Origin: a bacterium
Lineage (GTDB): Bacteria > Chloroflexota > Anaerolineae > Caldilineales > Caldilineaceae
NCBI GenBank assembly: GCA_016124945.1
Contig: WGMT01000011.1
Location: 1-64,000 of the forward strand
Reading direction: 5' to 3'
DNA: 64,000 nt
The position numbers were made by a program, and so were the translations under genes. The notes under the pieces were generated by a model that had not been told where the DNA came from, searched no databases, and saw only the letters and a program-made list of their open reading frames with translations. Positions 36,122-44,799 of the stretch are shown here, piece by piece. Positions within the stretch are counted from its first letter, which is position 1, and the number at the start of each line of letters is the position of its first letter.

Positions 36122-37183
36122 ATGACACCTCCTGTTTTACATCGTCCACGTATCCTGCTGGCCTTTAATCGCCATGTGCGCGAACACTATCTCGATCACA
36201 GCGACCTGGAACGCCTGGACGCGTTGGCAAATTGGGATTGGTTCGAGTGCGAAGGCGGCGGCATCTACTCGTCCAACGAGGACCCGGCGGCGACGGCGGC
36301 GCTGATCGAGCGCATCGGCGCGTATGACGGCATCATCGTCTGTCATGGCGCGCCGACGATCACAGCGGACGTCCTCGACGCTGCACCCAATCTGCGCTTC
36401 ATCGGCGAATTGGAAGGGGATCGCTTTGCCACCCGCATCGACCTCGACGCTGCCTGGGCGCGCCACATCCGCACGGTGGACACGACCAACGCCTCGTCCT
36501 ATCCGGTGGCGGAGTGGGCGTTGGGGCTGATTCTAATCTGCATGCGCAACGCCGGTGAACATTTCCGCCGCATCATTGCAGGCAACACCCGCATTACCGC
36601 GGACGCACGCGACCGTATGCCCGGTCGGCTCACCGGCAAGCGGGTGGGGCTGATCGGCGGTGGGCACATGGGGCGGCGGCTGATCAAGCTGCTGCGCCCC
36701 TTCGACGTAGACATTTGGGTGCACGATCCCTACCTGCCGCGTGAACTGCCCGAGGCGCTGGGTTTCACCGCCACGTCGATTGAGAACGTCCTTTCGCAGT
36801 GCGATGTGATCGTATGTCTCGTCCCCCTCACACCGCAAACGACGGGGATGTTGGGCGAGCGCGAGATCGAGATGATCCGCTCCGGCGCTGTCTTTGTCAA
36901 CGTCTCGCGCGGGGCCGTTGTCGACTCTACTGCGCTCGTCGCCCGCCTGCGCCGCGGGGACATCCTCGCCGGCCTCGACGTCTTCGATCCTGAGCCCATC
37001 CCGGCAGACAGCGACATCATCCACCTGCCCAACGTCTTCCTCAGCCCGCACATCGGCTATTACACCGGCGATCAACACCCCCACTTCTTCCAACTCATGG
37101 TCGACGAGGTGGAGCGCTTCTTCCACGGCCACGAGACGTATTACGATCTAACGCCGCGGTCGAAGGCAAACAGGGGCGATTAA
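36122..37183 (+). CDS. D-2-hydroxyacid dehydrogenase (NAD-binding)
   Basis: Predicted 353-residue D-isomer-specific 2-hydroxyacid dehydrogenase. The Rossmann motif is GLIGGGHMGRRL (a variant of GxGxxG). Catalytic residues are R263 (NVSRGAVVD), E291 (FDPEP) and H310 (PHIG). Such enzymes interconvert 2-hydroxy and 2-oxo acids, as in glyoxylate/hydroxypyruvate reductases and phosphoglycerate dehydrogenases. The stop TAA is part of the first CGATTAA unit of the repeat array that follows. Confidence 0.88.
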   Translation: MTPPVLHRPRILLAFNRHVREHYLDHSDLERLDALANWDWFECEGGGIYSSNEDPAATAALIERIGAYDGIIVCHGAPTITADVLDAAPNLRFIGELEGDRFATRIDLDAAWARHIRTVDTTNASSYPVAEWALGLILICMRNAGEHFRRIIAGNTRITADARDRMPGRLTGKRVGLIGGGHMGRRLIKLLRPFDVDIWVHDPYLPRELPEALGFTATSIENVLSQCDVIVCLVPLTPQTTGMLGEREIEMIRSGAVFVNVSRGAVVDSTALVARLRRGDILAGLDVFDPEPIPADSDIIHLPNVFLSPHIGYYTGDQHPHFFQLMVDEVERFFHGHETYYDLTPRSKANRGD

Positions 37184-37349
37184 CGATTGCCGATTAACGA
37201 TTGCCGATTAACGATTGCCGATTAACGATTGCCGATTGTCTCGTTGAGGAGATGATGCTGCATTGGGTTGAGTTTTGTTAACGGAGTTTTTGTAAATGGA
37301 ATGCTCATTCGGTTGACACGAAAATCGTCAATCGAAAATCGTCAATCGT
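37177..37349. repeat. Two-armed CGATTAA/CGATTGC element
   Basis: Left arm 37177-37239 has nine heptamers alternating CGATTAA and CGATTGC, the last being CGATTGT. Right arm 37322-37349 has four inverted units (AAATCGT, CAATCGA, AAATCGT, CAATCGT). The core of about 82 bases is related to those at 32099 and 34269. The first unit supplies the stop codon of the upstream gene. Confidence 0.95.
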
Positions 37350-37371
37350 AAATTCCCAAAGGAGTCATCGC

Positions 37372-38388
37372 GTGCCCATTCGATACGGTTTTTCTCTTCC
37401 CATCTTCGCCGCTCCTGGTGGACGGCTGTTCCGCACGCCCAATTACGCCGCGCTGGACGCACAGACGACGATGACGTTGGCGCGGCACGCCGATGATCTT
37501 GGTTATGACGACATCTGGGTGGCCGATCACCTGATGCTAGGCAAGGACAACGCCATCCTCGAAGGATGGACGACGCTGGCGGCGCTGGCCGGGAGCACAA
37601 GGCGGGCGCGACTGGGCATGATCCACCAGGCCCACTTCTTCCGCAACCCGGCGTTGGCGGCCAAGATGATGGCGACGTTGGATCAGATTTCGGGTGGGCG
37701 CTTCATCTTCTTTGCCGATCCGGCCTTTGGCCGCGCCGAGCATGTGGCCTATCACCTGCCCTACCCCGAAGACGTGGAAGAACGTATCGCCCGTACGGTG
37801 GAAGGGGTGGAACTGGCCCTGGCCCTGTGGGAAGCGTCCGGCCCTGTCTCATTTCAGGGGCGTTTTTATGGCGTCGACTCCGCCACCTGCACCCCTCAGC
37901 CGTTGCAACAACCCCACCCGCCCATTTGGTTCGGCGAAGCGCACCCGCACACGCTGGCCGCTGTGGCGCGCCTGGGCGACGGCTGGAACACCGTCCCTGT
38001 GGCGATGCCTGAGTTGGAACGGCGCATCGCCGCGCTGGCGGCAGCGTGTGACGCGGTTGGGCGTCCTTTCGCCGAGATCGAGCGCAGCCTGGAGACGCAA
38101 ATCCTCATCGCGCCGGATCGGGATGCCATTCGTGAACGGCTGCGCGCCATGATCGCCCTCTCCACCGACTCACCCGCCGCGGACGTGGCGTCCTTTGTGG
38201 TGGGGGAACAAGACGAGTACCCGTCCTCGCTCAACGAGACCTTCCTCATCGGCACGCCCGCGGAAGTCCGCCAACGCATGCAGCAATACACCGACCTGGG
38301 CATCACCCACTTCATGCTCTGGTTCATGGACGTGCCCGACCGCGCGGGGATGGAGTTGTTCGCGCGCGAGTTGATAGGCAGGATTTAG
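37372..38388 (+). CDS. LLM-class flavin-dependent oxidoreductase
   Basis: Predicted 338-residue luciferase-like TIM-barrel oxidoreductase using FMN or F420. It shows DDIWVADHLMLG near residue 45, GGRFIFFADPAFG near residue 105, and a C-terminal LIGTPAEVRQRMQQYTDLG. GTG 37372 is the start, with AAAGGAG at 37358-37364. It is only distantly similar to the LLM protein at 2634-3569. Substrate unknown. Its stop codon TAG shares its G with the first unit of the following array. Confidence 0.8.
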   Translation: MPIRYGFSLPIFAAPGGRLFRTPNYAALDAQTTMTLARHADDLGYDDIWVADHLMLGKDNAILEGWTTLAALAGSTRRARLGMIHQAHFFRNPALAAKMMATLDQISGGRFIFFADPAFGRAEHVAYHLPYPEDVEERIARTVEGVELALALWEASGPVSFQGRFYGVDSATCTPQPLQQPHPPIWFGEAHPHTLAAVARLGDGWNTVPVAMPELERRIAALAAACDAVGRPFAEIERSLETQILIAPDRDAIRERLRAMIALSTDSPAADVASFVVGEQDEYPSSLNETFLIGTPAEVRQRMQQYTDLGITHFMLWFMDVPDRAGMELFARELIGRI

Positions 38389-38594
38389 ACGACGGACGAC
38401 GGACGACGGACGACAGACGACGTGTGTCGAGGACGTTTCGCTGGATTGGGCCGTAACGCCGTTTCGGTGACTCAGGCGTCTAGACGCAAATGTCCCATCA
38501 CATGCCCAAGGTTCGTCGTTCGTCTATTGCAATCCACGAAATCACGAACGACAATACGGACAACTCGTCGTCAGTCGTCCGTCGTCTGTCGTCC
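38388..38594. repeat. Two-armed GACGACG element with inner hairpin
   Basis: Left arm 38388-38422 has five GACGACG-type heptamers. Right arm 38566-38593 has four inverted units (CGTCGTC, AGTCGTC, CGTCGTC, TGTCGTC). Within the long core, GTCGTTCGT near 38514 pairs with ACGAACGAC near 38544. The element spans the whole gap to the ribosome-binding site of the next gene. Confidence 0.9.
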
Positions 38595-38614
38595 ACTCAA
38601 CGAAAGGACACCCA

Positions 38615-39424
38615 ATGGATCTTCAACTCTCAGGACAGGTCGCCGCCATCATCGGCGGGGCCAGTGGGATTGGGCTGGCGACGGCGCGGGCGTTTGCGGC
38701 AGAAGGCGCGCCGGTGGCATTGCTAGATCGCAACCCAGACGTGGCGACGATTGCGCAGCAGATCGGCGACGAGTTCGGCGTCTCCGTGCTAGGACGCGTC
38801 CTCAACGTGACTAGTTACGAAGATGTACGCGATGCCGCCGCTGCTGTGGAAGCAAAACTGGGACCGGTGATTCACGTGGTGAACACCGCCGCCGTCGGAT
38901 CGGGCAAAGGCGGTTTTCCGTTTTGGAACCTGGAACCGGGCGACTGGGACTTTGTCCTTAAAGTTGCTGTGATCGGCGTGGTGAACACGGCGCATGCTTT
39001 CGCCGAACGTATGCGCGAACGGCAACAGGGGACGTTTCTTTTCCTCGGTTCGGTGGCAGGGCAGATCGGATCGCAGACCGATCCACCCTACAGCGCGGCC
39101 AAGGCTGCGTTGCTCAACTTCACCCAGTGCGCCGCCAAGGATCTGGCCCCGTACAACATCCGTGTCAACATTTTGAATCCCGGCATGGTCAACACACCGC
39201 TGCAAGAGCGGGTCTACGCCGGGCAGGTGGCCCATTTGCCTGAGGCGGAACGTCCTAGCTATCAGGAGTGGGCGTCGGAGAAGATCCAACGATTGATCCC
39301 CCTCAACCGCTGGCAGGAGCCCGAAGACATCGCCGACATGATCGTCTTCCTGGCCTCGGCGCGGGCGGGCAGTGTCACCGGCCAGTCGGTCAATGTTGAC
39401 GGGGGATGGGTGATGCACTGGTAG
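38615..39424 (+). CDS. Short-chain dehydrogenase/reductase
   Basis: Predicted 269-residue SDR-family NAD(P)-dependent oxidoreductase. The cofactor loop is GGASGIGLA near residue 13, and the catalytic YxxxK is Y159 and K163 (YSAAK). The C-terminus GSVTGQSVNVDGGWVM is typical of classical SDRs. It probably oxidises or reduces a sugar-derived hydroxyl or keto group in the surrounding catabolic cluster. ATG 38615 follows GAAAGGA. Confidence 0.9.
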   Translation: MDLQLSGQVAAIIGGASGIGLATARAFAAEGAPVALLDRNPDVATIAQQIGDEFGVSVLGRVLNVTSYEDVRDAAAAVEAKLGPVIHVVNTAAVGSGKGGFPFWNLEPGDWDFVLKVAVIGVVNTAHAFAERMRERQQGTFLFLGSVAGQIGSQTDPPYSAAKAALLNFTQCAAKDLAPYNIRVNILNPGMVNTPLQERVYAGQVAHLPEAERPSYQEWASEKIQRLIPLNRWQEPEDIADMIVFLASARAGSVTGQSVNVDGGWVMHW

Positions 39425-39430
39425 AGGAAG

Positions 39431-39550
39431 CGTTGGAGCGTTGGAGCGTTGAAACGTTGGACGCCCAACTGCAAAGTATTGGCCGAATGACTGCTAACTG
39501 CTAACCGCTAACCGCTAACGGCTAACGGCTAACTGCTAACTGCTAACTGC
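39431..39550. repeat. CGTTGGAG octamers and eight NGCTAAC heptamers
   Basis: Left block 39431-39462 has four 8-base CGTTGGAG-like units. Right block 39492-39547 has eight perfect-period NGCTAAC heptamers, where N is T,T,C,C,G,G,T,T, followed by TGC. Unlike most elements, the two blocks are not complements of each other. It lies 11 bases before the next start codon. Confidence 0.95.
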
Positions 39551-39561
39551 AAAGGATCCCC

Positions 39562-40722
39562 ATGTCCAAAGAACTATGTTTTGAGAAATTTCGAGTCTTC
39601 CAGGTAGTTGTGCCGGCGCGACATGATATTTTGTCTGCGCCGGTGAGTAAAAATGCTCTCTATTCGGGCAATCTTTCCTGGCCGGATCTGCCCATCTTCC
39701 TCGTGGAAGGTGTCACCAACACGGGGATCACGGCTGTGGGCGAGGCCGATCGCGGCACGCCACTGGCTACGTTGGAAGCGACGCTCCATGATCTGCTGGG
39801 GCGCAATCTGCTCGCCGCCACACCGGCCACCATGTGGATGAACGATAGCGATACGGTGGGCCTGCCCTCGCGCTATCCTTTTTGGTCTTGGGAGGTATCG
39901 GGGGTGCGCAGCTACCTGCTCATGGAATCGCTCTGGCTCGACGCCGTGGGCAAGTCGACGGGTCTGCCTGCCCACACGCTGTTGGGCGGCGCGGTGCGCA
40001 AAGTGGTGCCCACCGACTTCTGGGCAAACCGTCCTTCGGCGGAGGTGATGGCGAAGTTGATCGCCGAAGCCCAGGATCTTGGCCTGCGCGGCATCAAGAT
40101 GAAATCCGACGGTAGCGGCGACACGGCGCGGGCGTTGCTGTCGATTGCCGCCGACGTGCCCGCCGGTTTTCGTGTTACCATCGACCCGATGACGGCGTGG
40201 CGATCTCTGCGTGAGAGCGCTCGTTGGTTCGACGCCCTTGCCAAGCTCGATTGCGACATCCAGATCGAAGATCCCTTCCCGCATCAGGCCATCGAGGATT
40301 GGCAGCGTGCCCGCCACTATTCGCCCATCACCATCATCTGTCACCCGCGCGGGGAAGCCAACTTGCGCCTGGCCCTGCGCGAGGAGATGGCCGACGGCTA
40401 CAACCTGGGGCTGGGCAGCACCTACGGCTTCTTGCAGATGTCTAGCGTCATCGAAGCAGCGGACAAAGATTGCTGGCAGGGCAGTTCGCTGGAACTAGGT
40501 GTGGGGCAACATGTGCGCCTGCACGCCGCCGCCTGCTCGCGTAGTTGTGTCCTCGGTAGCGACATGCAAAGTGAGTGGGTGCGCGAACATACGCTCATCA
40601 CACCACACATGTCTTACGCCGACGGTGGCGCCATCGTCCCCGACCGTCCTGGGCTGGGGATCGAGCTTGACCATGCAGCGGTTTCGGGGTACTGTCAGCG
40701 AGAATTTGAGATAGGTGTTTGA
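39562..40722 (+). CDS. Enolase-superfamily (mandelate racemase/muconate lactonizing-like) enzyme
   Basis: Predicted 386-residue enolase-superfamily protein. The K-x-K catalytic motif is K179-M-K181 (GIKMKS), and likely metal ligands are D208 (TIDPM) and E236 (IQIEDPFP). A third-ligand region follows around ICHPRGEANL. Members dehydrate sugar acids or racemise or cycloisomerise acids by abstracting a proton next to a carboxylate. The flanking SDRs and Gfo/Idh proteins favour a sugar-acid dehydratase role; specificity unknown. It appears distinct from the second family member at 51788-52978. Confidence 0.8.
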   Translation: MSKELCFEKFRVFQVVVPARHDILSAPVSKNALYSGNLSWPDLPIFLVEGVTNTGITAVGEADRGTPLATLEATLHDLLGRNLLAATPATMWMNDSDTVGLPSRYPFWSWEVSGVRSYLLMESLWLDAVGKSTGLPAHTLLGGAVRKVVPTDFWANRPSAEVMAKLIAEAQDLGLRGIKMKSDGSGDTARALLSIAADVPAGFRVTIDPMTAWRSLRESARWFDALAKLDCDIQIEDPFPHQAIEDWQRARHYSPITIICHPRGEANLRLALREEMADGYNLGLGSTYGFLQMSSVIEAADKDCWQGSSLELGVGQHVRLHAAACSRSCVLGSDMQSEWVREHTLITPHMSYADGGAIVPDRPGLGIELDHAAVSGYCQREFEIGV

Positions 40723-40761
40723 GTTTGTGATGGTAGATTGGGATTCGGTTTGAAGGTTCGA

Positions 40762-40852
40762 TAGTGCGTAGTGCGTAGTCCGTTTAGAATGTTGCGTGCT
40801 ATGACGTGCTTACTTCGTGAACAGCGTTCACACACTACGCACTACGCACTAC
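40762..40852. repeat. Two-armed TAGTGCG element
   Basis: TAGTGCG, TAGTGCG, TAGTCCG at 40762-40782 are mirrored by inverted CACTACG, CACTACG, CACTAC at 40833-40852 around a 50-base core. It lies about 25 bases before the ribosome-binding site of the next gene. Confidence 0.9.
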
Positions 40853-40886
40853 CTCTCCAAAACACGCAACATTGAAAGGAGCAACC

Positions 40887-41654
40887 ATGTCACGTAGAGT
40901 AAGCTTTGAACTAACCGATAAAGTTGTCGTTGTCACCGGCGCGGGGCGCGGGATTGGCAAGTCGATTGCCGAAGTCTGCGCCGAGTACGGGGCCAAGCTG
41001 GCGTTGGGTAGCCGCACCGTGGCCGAATCTGAGGCGACGGCGGAAGTCTGCCGTCAAGCAGGTGTCGAGGCCGAAGCGTGGTCTCTAGACGTCTCCAGTG
41101 TGGCGAGTATCCGTGCCTTTGTGGACAACGTGCTGGAACGCTACGGTCGCATTGATGTCCTTGTGAGTAACGCCGGGTACAACTCGCCCAAGCCGGCCCT
41201 CGACTATACCGAAGATGAATTCGACTACATCTCCGACGTCAATTTCAAGGGCGCGTTTTTCATTGCCACCGCCGTGGCCCAGAGCATGATCGACCGCAAG
41301 ATCGAGGGCAGCATCATCACCATCAGCTCACAGGTGGGCATTGTGGGCGGTCCGCTGCGGGCGATCTACGCTGCGGCCAAGGGCGCAGTCGGTCAATTCA
41401 CCCGTTCGTTGGCGGCGGAATGGGCGCCACACAAGATCACTGTCAACGCCGTCGCACCCACCTTCACGCGCACGCCGCTGCTCGAAGAAGCCGTCAAGAA
41501 TCCCGAATTCGCCAAGAATCTGCAAAAAGTGCCGATGGGACGCCTCGCCGAACCCGACGAAATGGCTGCAGCCGTCGTCTATCTCGCCTCGGATGGCGCC
41601 CGCATGGTGACGGGGCAGGTGTTGGCGGTAGATGGTGGCTTTACGGCAATCTAA
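40887..41654 (+). CDS. Short-chain dehydrogenase/reductase
   Basis: Predicted 255-residue classical SDR. The cofactor loop TGAGRGIGKS is at residues 17-26, NAGYN follows near residue 97, and the catalytic pair is Y161 and K165 (YAAAK). The end reads MVTGQVLAVDGGFTAI. It resembles gluconate-5-dehydrogenase and 3-oxoacyl-ACP reductase-like SDRs; a polyol or sugar-acid substrate is likely from context. ATG 40887 follows AAAGGAG at 40875-40881; the TTG at 40872 is not needed. Confidence 0.9.
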   Translation: MSRRVSFELTDKVVVVTGAGRGIGKSIAEVCAEYGAKLALGSRTVAESEATAEVCRQAGVEAEAWSLDVSSVASIRAFVDNVLERYGRIDVLVSNAGYNSPKPALDYTEDEFDYISDVNFKGAFFIATAVAQSMIDRKIEGSIITISSQVGIVGGPLRAIYAAAKGAVGQFTRSLAAEWAPHKITVNAVAPTFTRTPLLEEAVKNPEFAKNLQKVPMGRLAEPDEMAAAVVYLASDGARMVTGQVLAVDGGFTAI

Positions 41655-41655
41655 T

Positions 41656-41723
41656 GATGAATGAAGAATAAAGATTGGGTAGCGGCGATCCTCGTTCTAC
41701 CCAATCTTTATTCTTCATTCATC
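41656..41723. repeat. Perfect 27-bp-arm hairpin, family H1 copy 1
   Basis: Arms 41656-41682 and 41697-41723 are perfect inverted complements of 27 bases with a 14-base loop. The arm sequence (GAATGAAGAATAAAG then TGGGTAG) is almost identical to the hairpin at 62987-63050. It begins one base after the stop codon. It could act as a terminator, but no T-tract follows. Confidence 0.95.
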
Positions 41724-41756
41724 GCTATCCGCTCACACACTTTTAGAGAGGCTTCT

Positions 41757-42881
41757 ATGTCCGCCAAACTACGCACTGCGATTCTCGGCTGCGGGGGCAT
41801 GTCTCGCAACCACATTCGAGGATATCTTGACACAAGGCGCTATGAGATTGTGGCGTTGGCCGATCTCAACCTCGATGCCATGGAGGAGGTGGATCGTCAG
41901 TTCAACATTTCGCCCAAACACTACACCGATGCCCGCGAGATGATGAAAGCCGAACGTCTCGATGTGATTTCGATCTGCACCTGGCACGGTGGCCACGCAC
42001 CGTGGACAATTGCGGCGGCGGCCTTCGGTCCACGAGCGATCTTGTGCGAGAAACCCATGGCCGACACCGTGGGCGCAGCCGAACAGATGATGGTGGCCTG
42101 CCGGCGCAACGGCGTGAAGCTGGTGATTGCCCATCAACGCCGCTTCCTCCCGGCCTACACCCTGGCCAAGGACCTCATCGCCCAGGGCGAGATTGGCTCT
42201 GTCCATCTGATCCAAAGCTTTGGCGGGGCCGGCCTGCCCAACTATAGCTCACATCAGACCGACATGTACCGTTATCTCCTGGGAGACGACGAGTGCGAGT
42301 GGGTGATGGGTAACATCGAGCGTAAAACCGATCAGTACGAGCGCAGCACCCGCATCGAAGACAGCGCCATGGCCGTCTTTCAATTTCGTAGTGGACCACG
42401 GGCGCTGATCCTCAGCGATCTCATCCCCAACTACTATCAGGGCGCATTGATCGTGGGCAGTCAGGGCATGATCAACATGACCACCAAGGATTTGCAATTG
42501 ATGAACGCATCCACGGGCGGGCAGTGGCAGCGCTACGCGCCCGACGGCAAATTCTACAAAGTGGCCGAACAGGGCGACCGTTTCGAGTGGCTGGAGGCCG
42601 GCGCAGCCCAGGCCGACGAATTGGCCGACTGGATCGAGGGCGTCGTCCCCACGCACCGGGGCGCGGCCGAGAACGGCTACAAAGCGTTGGAGATGATCCA
42701 CGCCGTCTACGAATCGGCGCGCATGCACGAAAAGGTGGTCATGCCCATGCGCACGCGCGTCAATCCCCTCGATCTCATGGTGGAATCGGGCCACCTCGCC
42801 CCCGAACGACCAGGCCGTTACGACATCCGCGCCTTCTTGTTGCGCGGAGAAAATATGGCGAAGGATGATTCAAGTGTGTAA
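41757..42881 (+). CDS. Gfo/Idh/MocA family oxidoreductase
   Basis: Predicted 374-residue NAD(P)-dependent oxidoreductase. The Rossmann loop is ILGCGGMSRNH at residues 9-19 and the active-site motif CEKPMAD carries the conserved lysine. HQRRFLPAYTLAKDLI lies at the domain junction. ATG 41757 is chosen; the frame continuing upstream to 41661 is only translated hairpin sequence. Part of the sugar-modifying gene set with the SDRs and enolase-superfamily protein. Substrate unknown. Confidence 0.88.
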   Translation: MSAKLRTAILGCGGMSRNHIRGYLDTRRYEIVALADLNLDAMEEVDRQFNISPKHYTDAREMMKAERLDVISICTWHGGHAPWTIAAAAFGPRAILCEKPMADTVGAAEQMMVACRRNGVKLVIAHQRRFLPAYTLAKDLIAQGEIGSVHLIQSFGGAGLPNYSSHQTDMYRYLLGDDECEWVMGNIERKTDQYERSTRIEDSAMAVFQFRSGPRALILSDLIPNYYQGALIVGSQGMINMTTKDLQLMNASTGGQWQRYAPDGKFYKVAEQGDRFEWLEAGAAQADELADWIEGVVPTHRGAAENGYKALEMIHAVYESARMHEKVVMPMRTRVNPLDLMVESGHLAPERPGRYDIRAFLLRGENMAKDDSSV

Positions 42882-42882
42882 T

Positions 42883-43093
42883 GGGGATCGGGGACTTGGG
42901 ATCGGGGACTAGGGATTGGGTTGAGCATATTGATTCGGTTGTCTGGACATTCTGCGGTTGATGAGATGATGGGATGATGACCGTTATCCTCATCATCTCA
43001 TCATCTTCTTGTTCGCAATATCTGCCAGTCACCGAATCAATATGCTCAACCCAGTCCCTAGTCCCTAGTCCCAAGTCCCCACTCCCCAATCCC
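42883..43093. repeat. Nested double hairpin element
   Basis: Outer arms 42907-42939 and 43031-43063 pair over 33 bases with one mismatch and are flanked by GGGGACT/GGGATTG-type units on both sides. An inner hairpin of GATGATG units (42965-42980 with 42990-43005, one mismatch, 9-base loop) lies inside. It fills the entire gap between the two genes. Confidence 0.95.
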
Positions 43094-43113
43094 TTATTCA
43101 AAAGGAGCCGACC

Positions 43114-44082
43114 ATGCCCGCGTTGACCCCAGCACAAGTGCAGCAGTTCCACGAAGACGGTTATTTGATTGTTGAGGATCTCTTTGATCCGGCGGCGGAC
43201 CTCGATCCGATTATCGAGGAATATCAGGGGGTGCTCAACACCCTCGCCGATGAATTGTTCGCCCGCGGTGAGATTGCTTCGACCTATGCCGAACTGCCCT
43301 TCGGCTCCCGTTTGACCCAGATCTATGCCGAAAGCGGCAAGGTCCACGCGCAGTATTTCGACTTTTCGTTGCCGCAGGCCAATGTCCAACCGGATACGCC
43401 CATGTGGGTAGGGCCGGCCGTCTTCCGCATGCTGCGCAACCAGCGGCTGCTCGACGCCGTGGAGTCGCTGATCGGGCCTGAGATCTACTCGAATCCGGTG
43501 CAGCATGTTCGGCTGAAACCGCCGGAACATCTGACGCCCACGAACGATGACGGGCGCGCCCAACTGGGCAAGACGCCCGTACACCAGGACAACGGTGTGG
43601 TCACCCCCGAAGCCGACGACAGCGAGATTCTCACCGTCTGGTTCCCGCTCAATGACGTAACGGTGAAGAACGGCTGCCTGTGTGTGTGGCCCGGCAGCCA
43701 CCGCCAAGGATTGCTCGATCACTGCCCCAGCCCGATTGGGTTAAAAATTCCAGGGAAGTTGTTGGGTGGCGCCAAGGCCATGCCGGTGCCGTTGAAGCGA
43801 GGTGGCGCGCTCTTCATGCACAAGTTGACGGTGCATGCGTCCTACTCCAACAACAGCGACGAAGTGCGTTGGAGCTTTGACTTACGCTACAACCCGATTG
43901 GTCAGGCGACGGGCCGCAGCGCCTTCCCTGGCTTTGTGGCGCGCAGCGCCTCTAATCCTGAAAGCGAATTGCACGATCCTGCTCAGTGGGCCGATCTCTG
44001 GGTTCAGGCCCGTCACCACCTTGCCACCGAAGGCATGGGCGCATTCAACCGCTGGAGCGTGGACAATCCTGTGTGCGCGTGA
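43114..44082 (+). CDS. Phytanoyl-CoA dioxygenase (PhyH) family protein
   Basis: Predicted 322-residue Fe(II)/2-oxoglutarate-dependent oxygenase. The iron ligands are H157 and D159 (VHQDNG) and a distal histidine, probably H241 (TVHASYSNNS). R252, just after it, fits the 2-oxoglutarate-binding arginine. GCLCVWPGSHRQG is typical of the PhyH family. Substrate unknown. AAAGGAG lies before ATG 43114. Confidence 0.85.
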   Translation: MPALTPAQVQQFHEDGYLIVEDLFDPAADLDPIIEEYQGVLNTLADELFARGEIASTYAELPFGSRLTQIYAESGKVHAQYFDFSLPQANVQPDTPMWVGPAVFRMLRNQRLLDAVESLIGPEIYSNPVQHVRLKPPEHLTPTNDDGRAQLGKTPVHQDNGVVTPEADDSEILTVWFPLNDVTVKNGCLCVWPGSHRQGLLDHCPSPIGLKIPGKLLGGAKAMPVPLKRGGALFMHKLTVHASYSNNSDEVRWSFDLRYNPIGQATGRSAFPGFVARSASNPESELHDPAQWADLWVQARHHLATEGMGAFNRWSVDNPVCA

Positions 44083-44115
44083 GGGTTTCGTACACTTCAG
44101 TTAGGCGATGCGCAG

Positions 44116-44187
44116 CAACAGTGCCAGGCACGGGCCAGTGAATTGGTCGATAAAGCTTGCTGGCTTGGCCCGTGCCGGGCACTGTTG
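44116..44187. repeat. Dispersed hairpin family H2, copy 1
   Basis: 22-base arms 44116-44137 and 44166-44187 pair with one mismatch around a 28-base loop. The arm contains CAGTGCCAGGCACGGGCC, shared with 61587-61656. It lies 33 bases after the PhyH stop codon. Confidence 0.9.
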
Positions 44188-44215
44188 GCACCGACCCTCT
44201 CTATAGCGTTTTCTT

Positions 44216-44244
44216 TTGACTTTGCGTACGCTTTTCCGTACAAT
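44216..44244 (+). promoter_or_regulatory. Promoter with palindromic operator for yefM-yoeB
   Basis: TTGACT (44216-44221) and TACAAT (44239-44244) are spaced by 17 bases. GCGTACGC (44224-44231) is a palindrome in the spacer, and a second CCGTACAA overlaps the -10 box, like the paired GTAC-centred sites bound by YefM-type repressors. Confidence 0.6.
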
Positions 44245-44279
44245 TTGGGCAGTGTTGTAGAACATTTATAGGAGTCATT

Positions 44280-44522
44280 ATGCCAACTATGACCGTCACC
44301 GAAGCCAGAAGCTCGCTCTATCAACTGGTCGACAACGTTGCCGATAGCCATGAGCCTGTCTTGATCACAGGCAAAAGGGCAAACGCTGTGCTCATTTCTG
44401 AAGATGATTGGCGTGCGATCAACGAGACGCTTTATTTGCTTGCCGTGCCGGGTATGCGTGAATCGATCCGCGATGGGATGCAGACCCCCGTTGACGAATG
44501 CAGCGACGAGGTTGAGTGGTGA
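44280..44522 (+). CDS. yefM: YefM/Phd-type antitoxin
   Basis: Predicted 80-residue antitoxin of the Phd/YefM family. The N-terminal DNA-binding part reads TVTEARSSLYQLVDNVAD and then PVLITGKRANAVLISEDDW. The C-terminal tail, which wraps around the toxin, follows. It represses its own promoter and neutralises YoeB. ATG 44280 follows AGGAG. Its stop overlaps the toxin start as GTGA (44519-44522). Confidence 0.92.
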   Translation: MPTMTVTEARSSLYQLVDNVADSHEPVLITGKRANAVLISEDDWRAINETLYLLAVPGMRESIRDGMQTPVDECSDEVEW

Positions 44523-44782
44523 GTTGGCGCGTTGTTTACACAAAACAAGCCCAAAAGGACGCCAAAAAGCTCTCCGCTGCCGGCCTACGGCGCAAAGCTG
44601 AGCATCTGCTCGAAATTCTCCGTCAGAACCCCTATCAGAATCCACCGCCCTACGAAAAGCTGGTAGGCGATTTAGCGGGCGCTTATTCCCGCCGCATCAA
44701 CATTCAACATCGCATTGTCTATCAAATTCTGGATGCGGAGCAGATCGTGAAGGTGCTGCGCCTCTGGAGCCATTACGAGTAG
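44519..44782 (+). CDS. yoeB: YoeB/Txe-type mRNA interferase toxin
   Basis: Predicted 87-residue RelE-fold toxin that cleaves mRNA at the ribosome. The sequence SWRVVYTKQAQKDAKKL at the start, PYEKLVGDLAGAYSRRIN in the middle and the C-terminal RLWSHYE are typical, including the catalytic histidine and terminal tyrosine. GTG 44519 overlaps the antitoxin stop; GTG 44516 is an alternative. The module appears intact. Confidence 0.92.
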   Translation: MSWRVVYTKQAQKDAKKLSAAGLRRKAEHLLEILRQNPYQNPPPYEKLVGDLAGAYSRRINIQHRIVYQILDAEQIVKVLRLWSHYE

Positions 44783-44799
44783 ACAGAAGGACACAAACC

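Noticed and set aside
37177..37349. Possible CRISPR array
   Set aside because: Units are 7 bases without spacers, and no cas genes are in the window.
41661..41756. An N-terminal extension of the Gfo/Idh protein
   Set aside because: The extra 32 residues are a translation of the perfect hairpin. The Rossmann motif starts just after ATG 41757.
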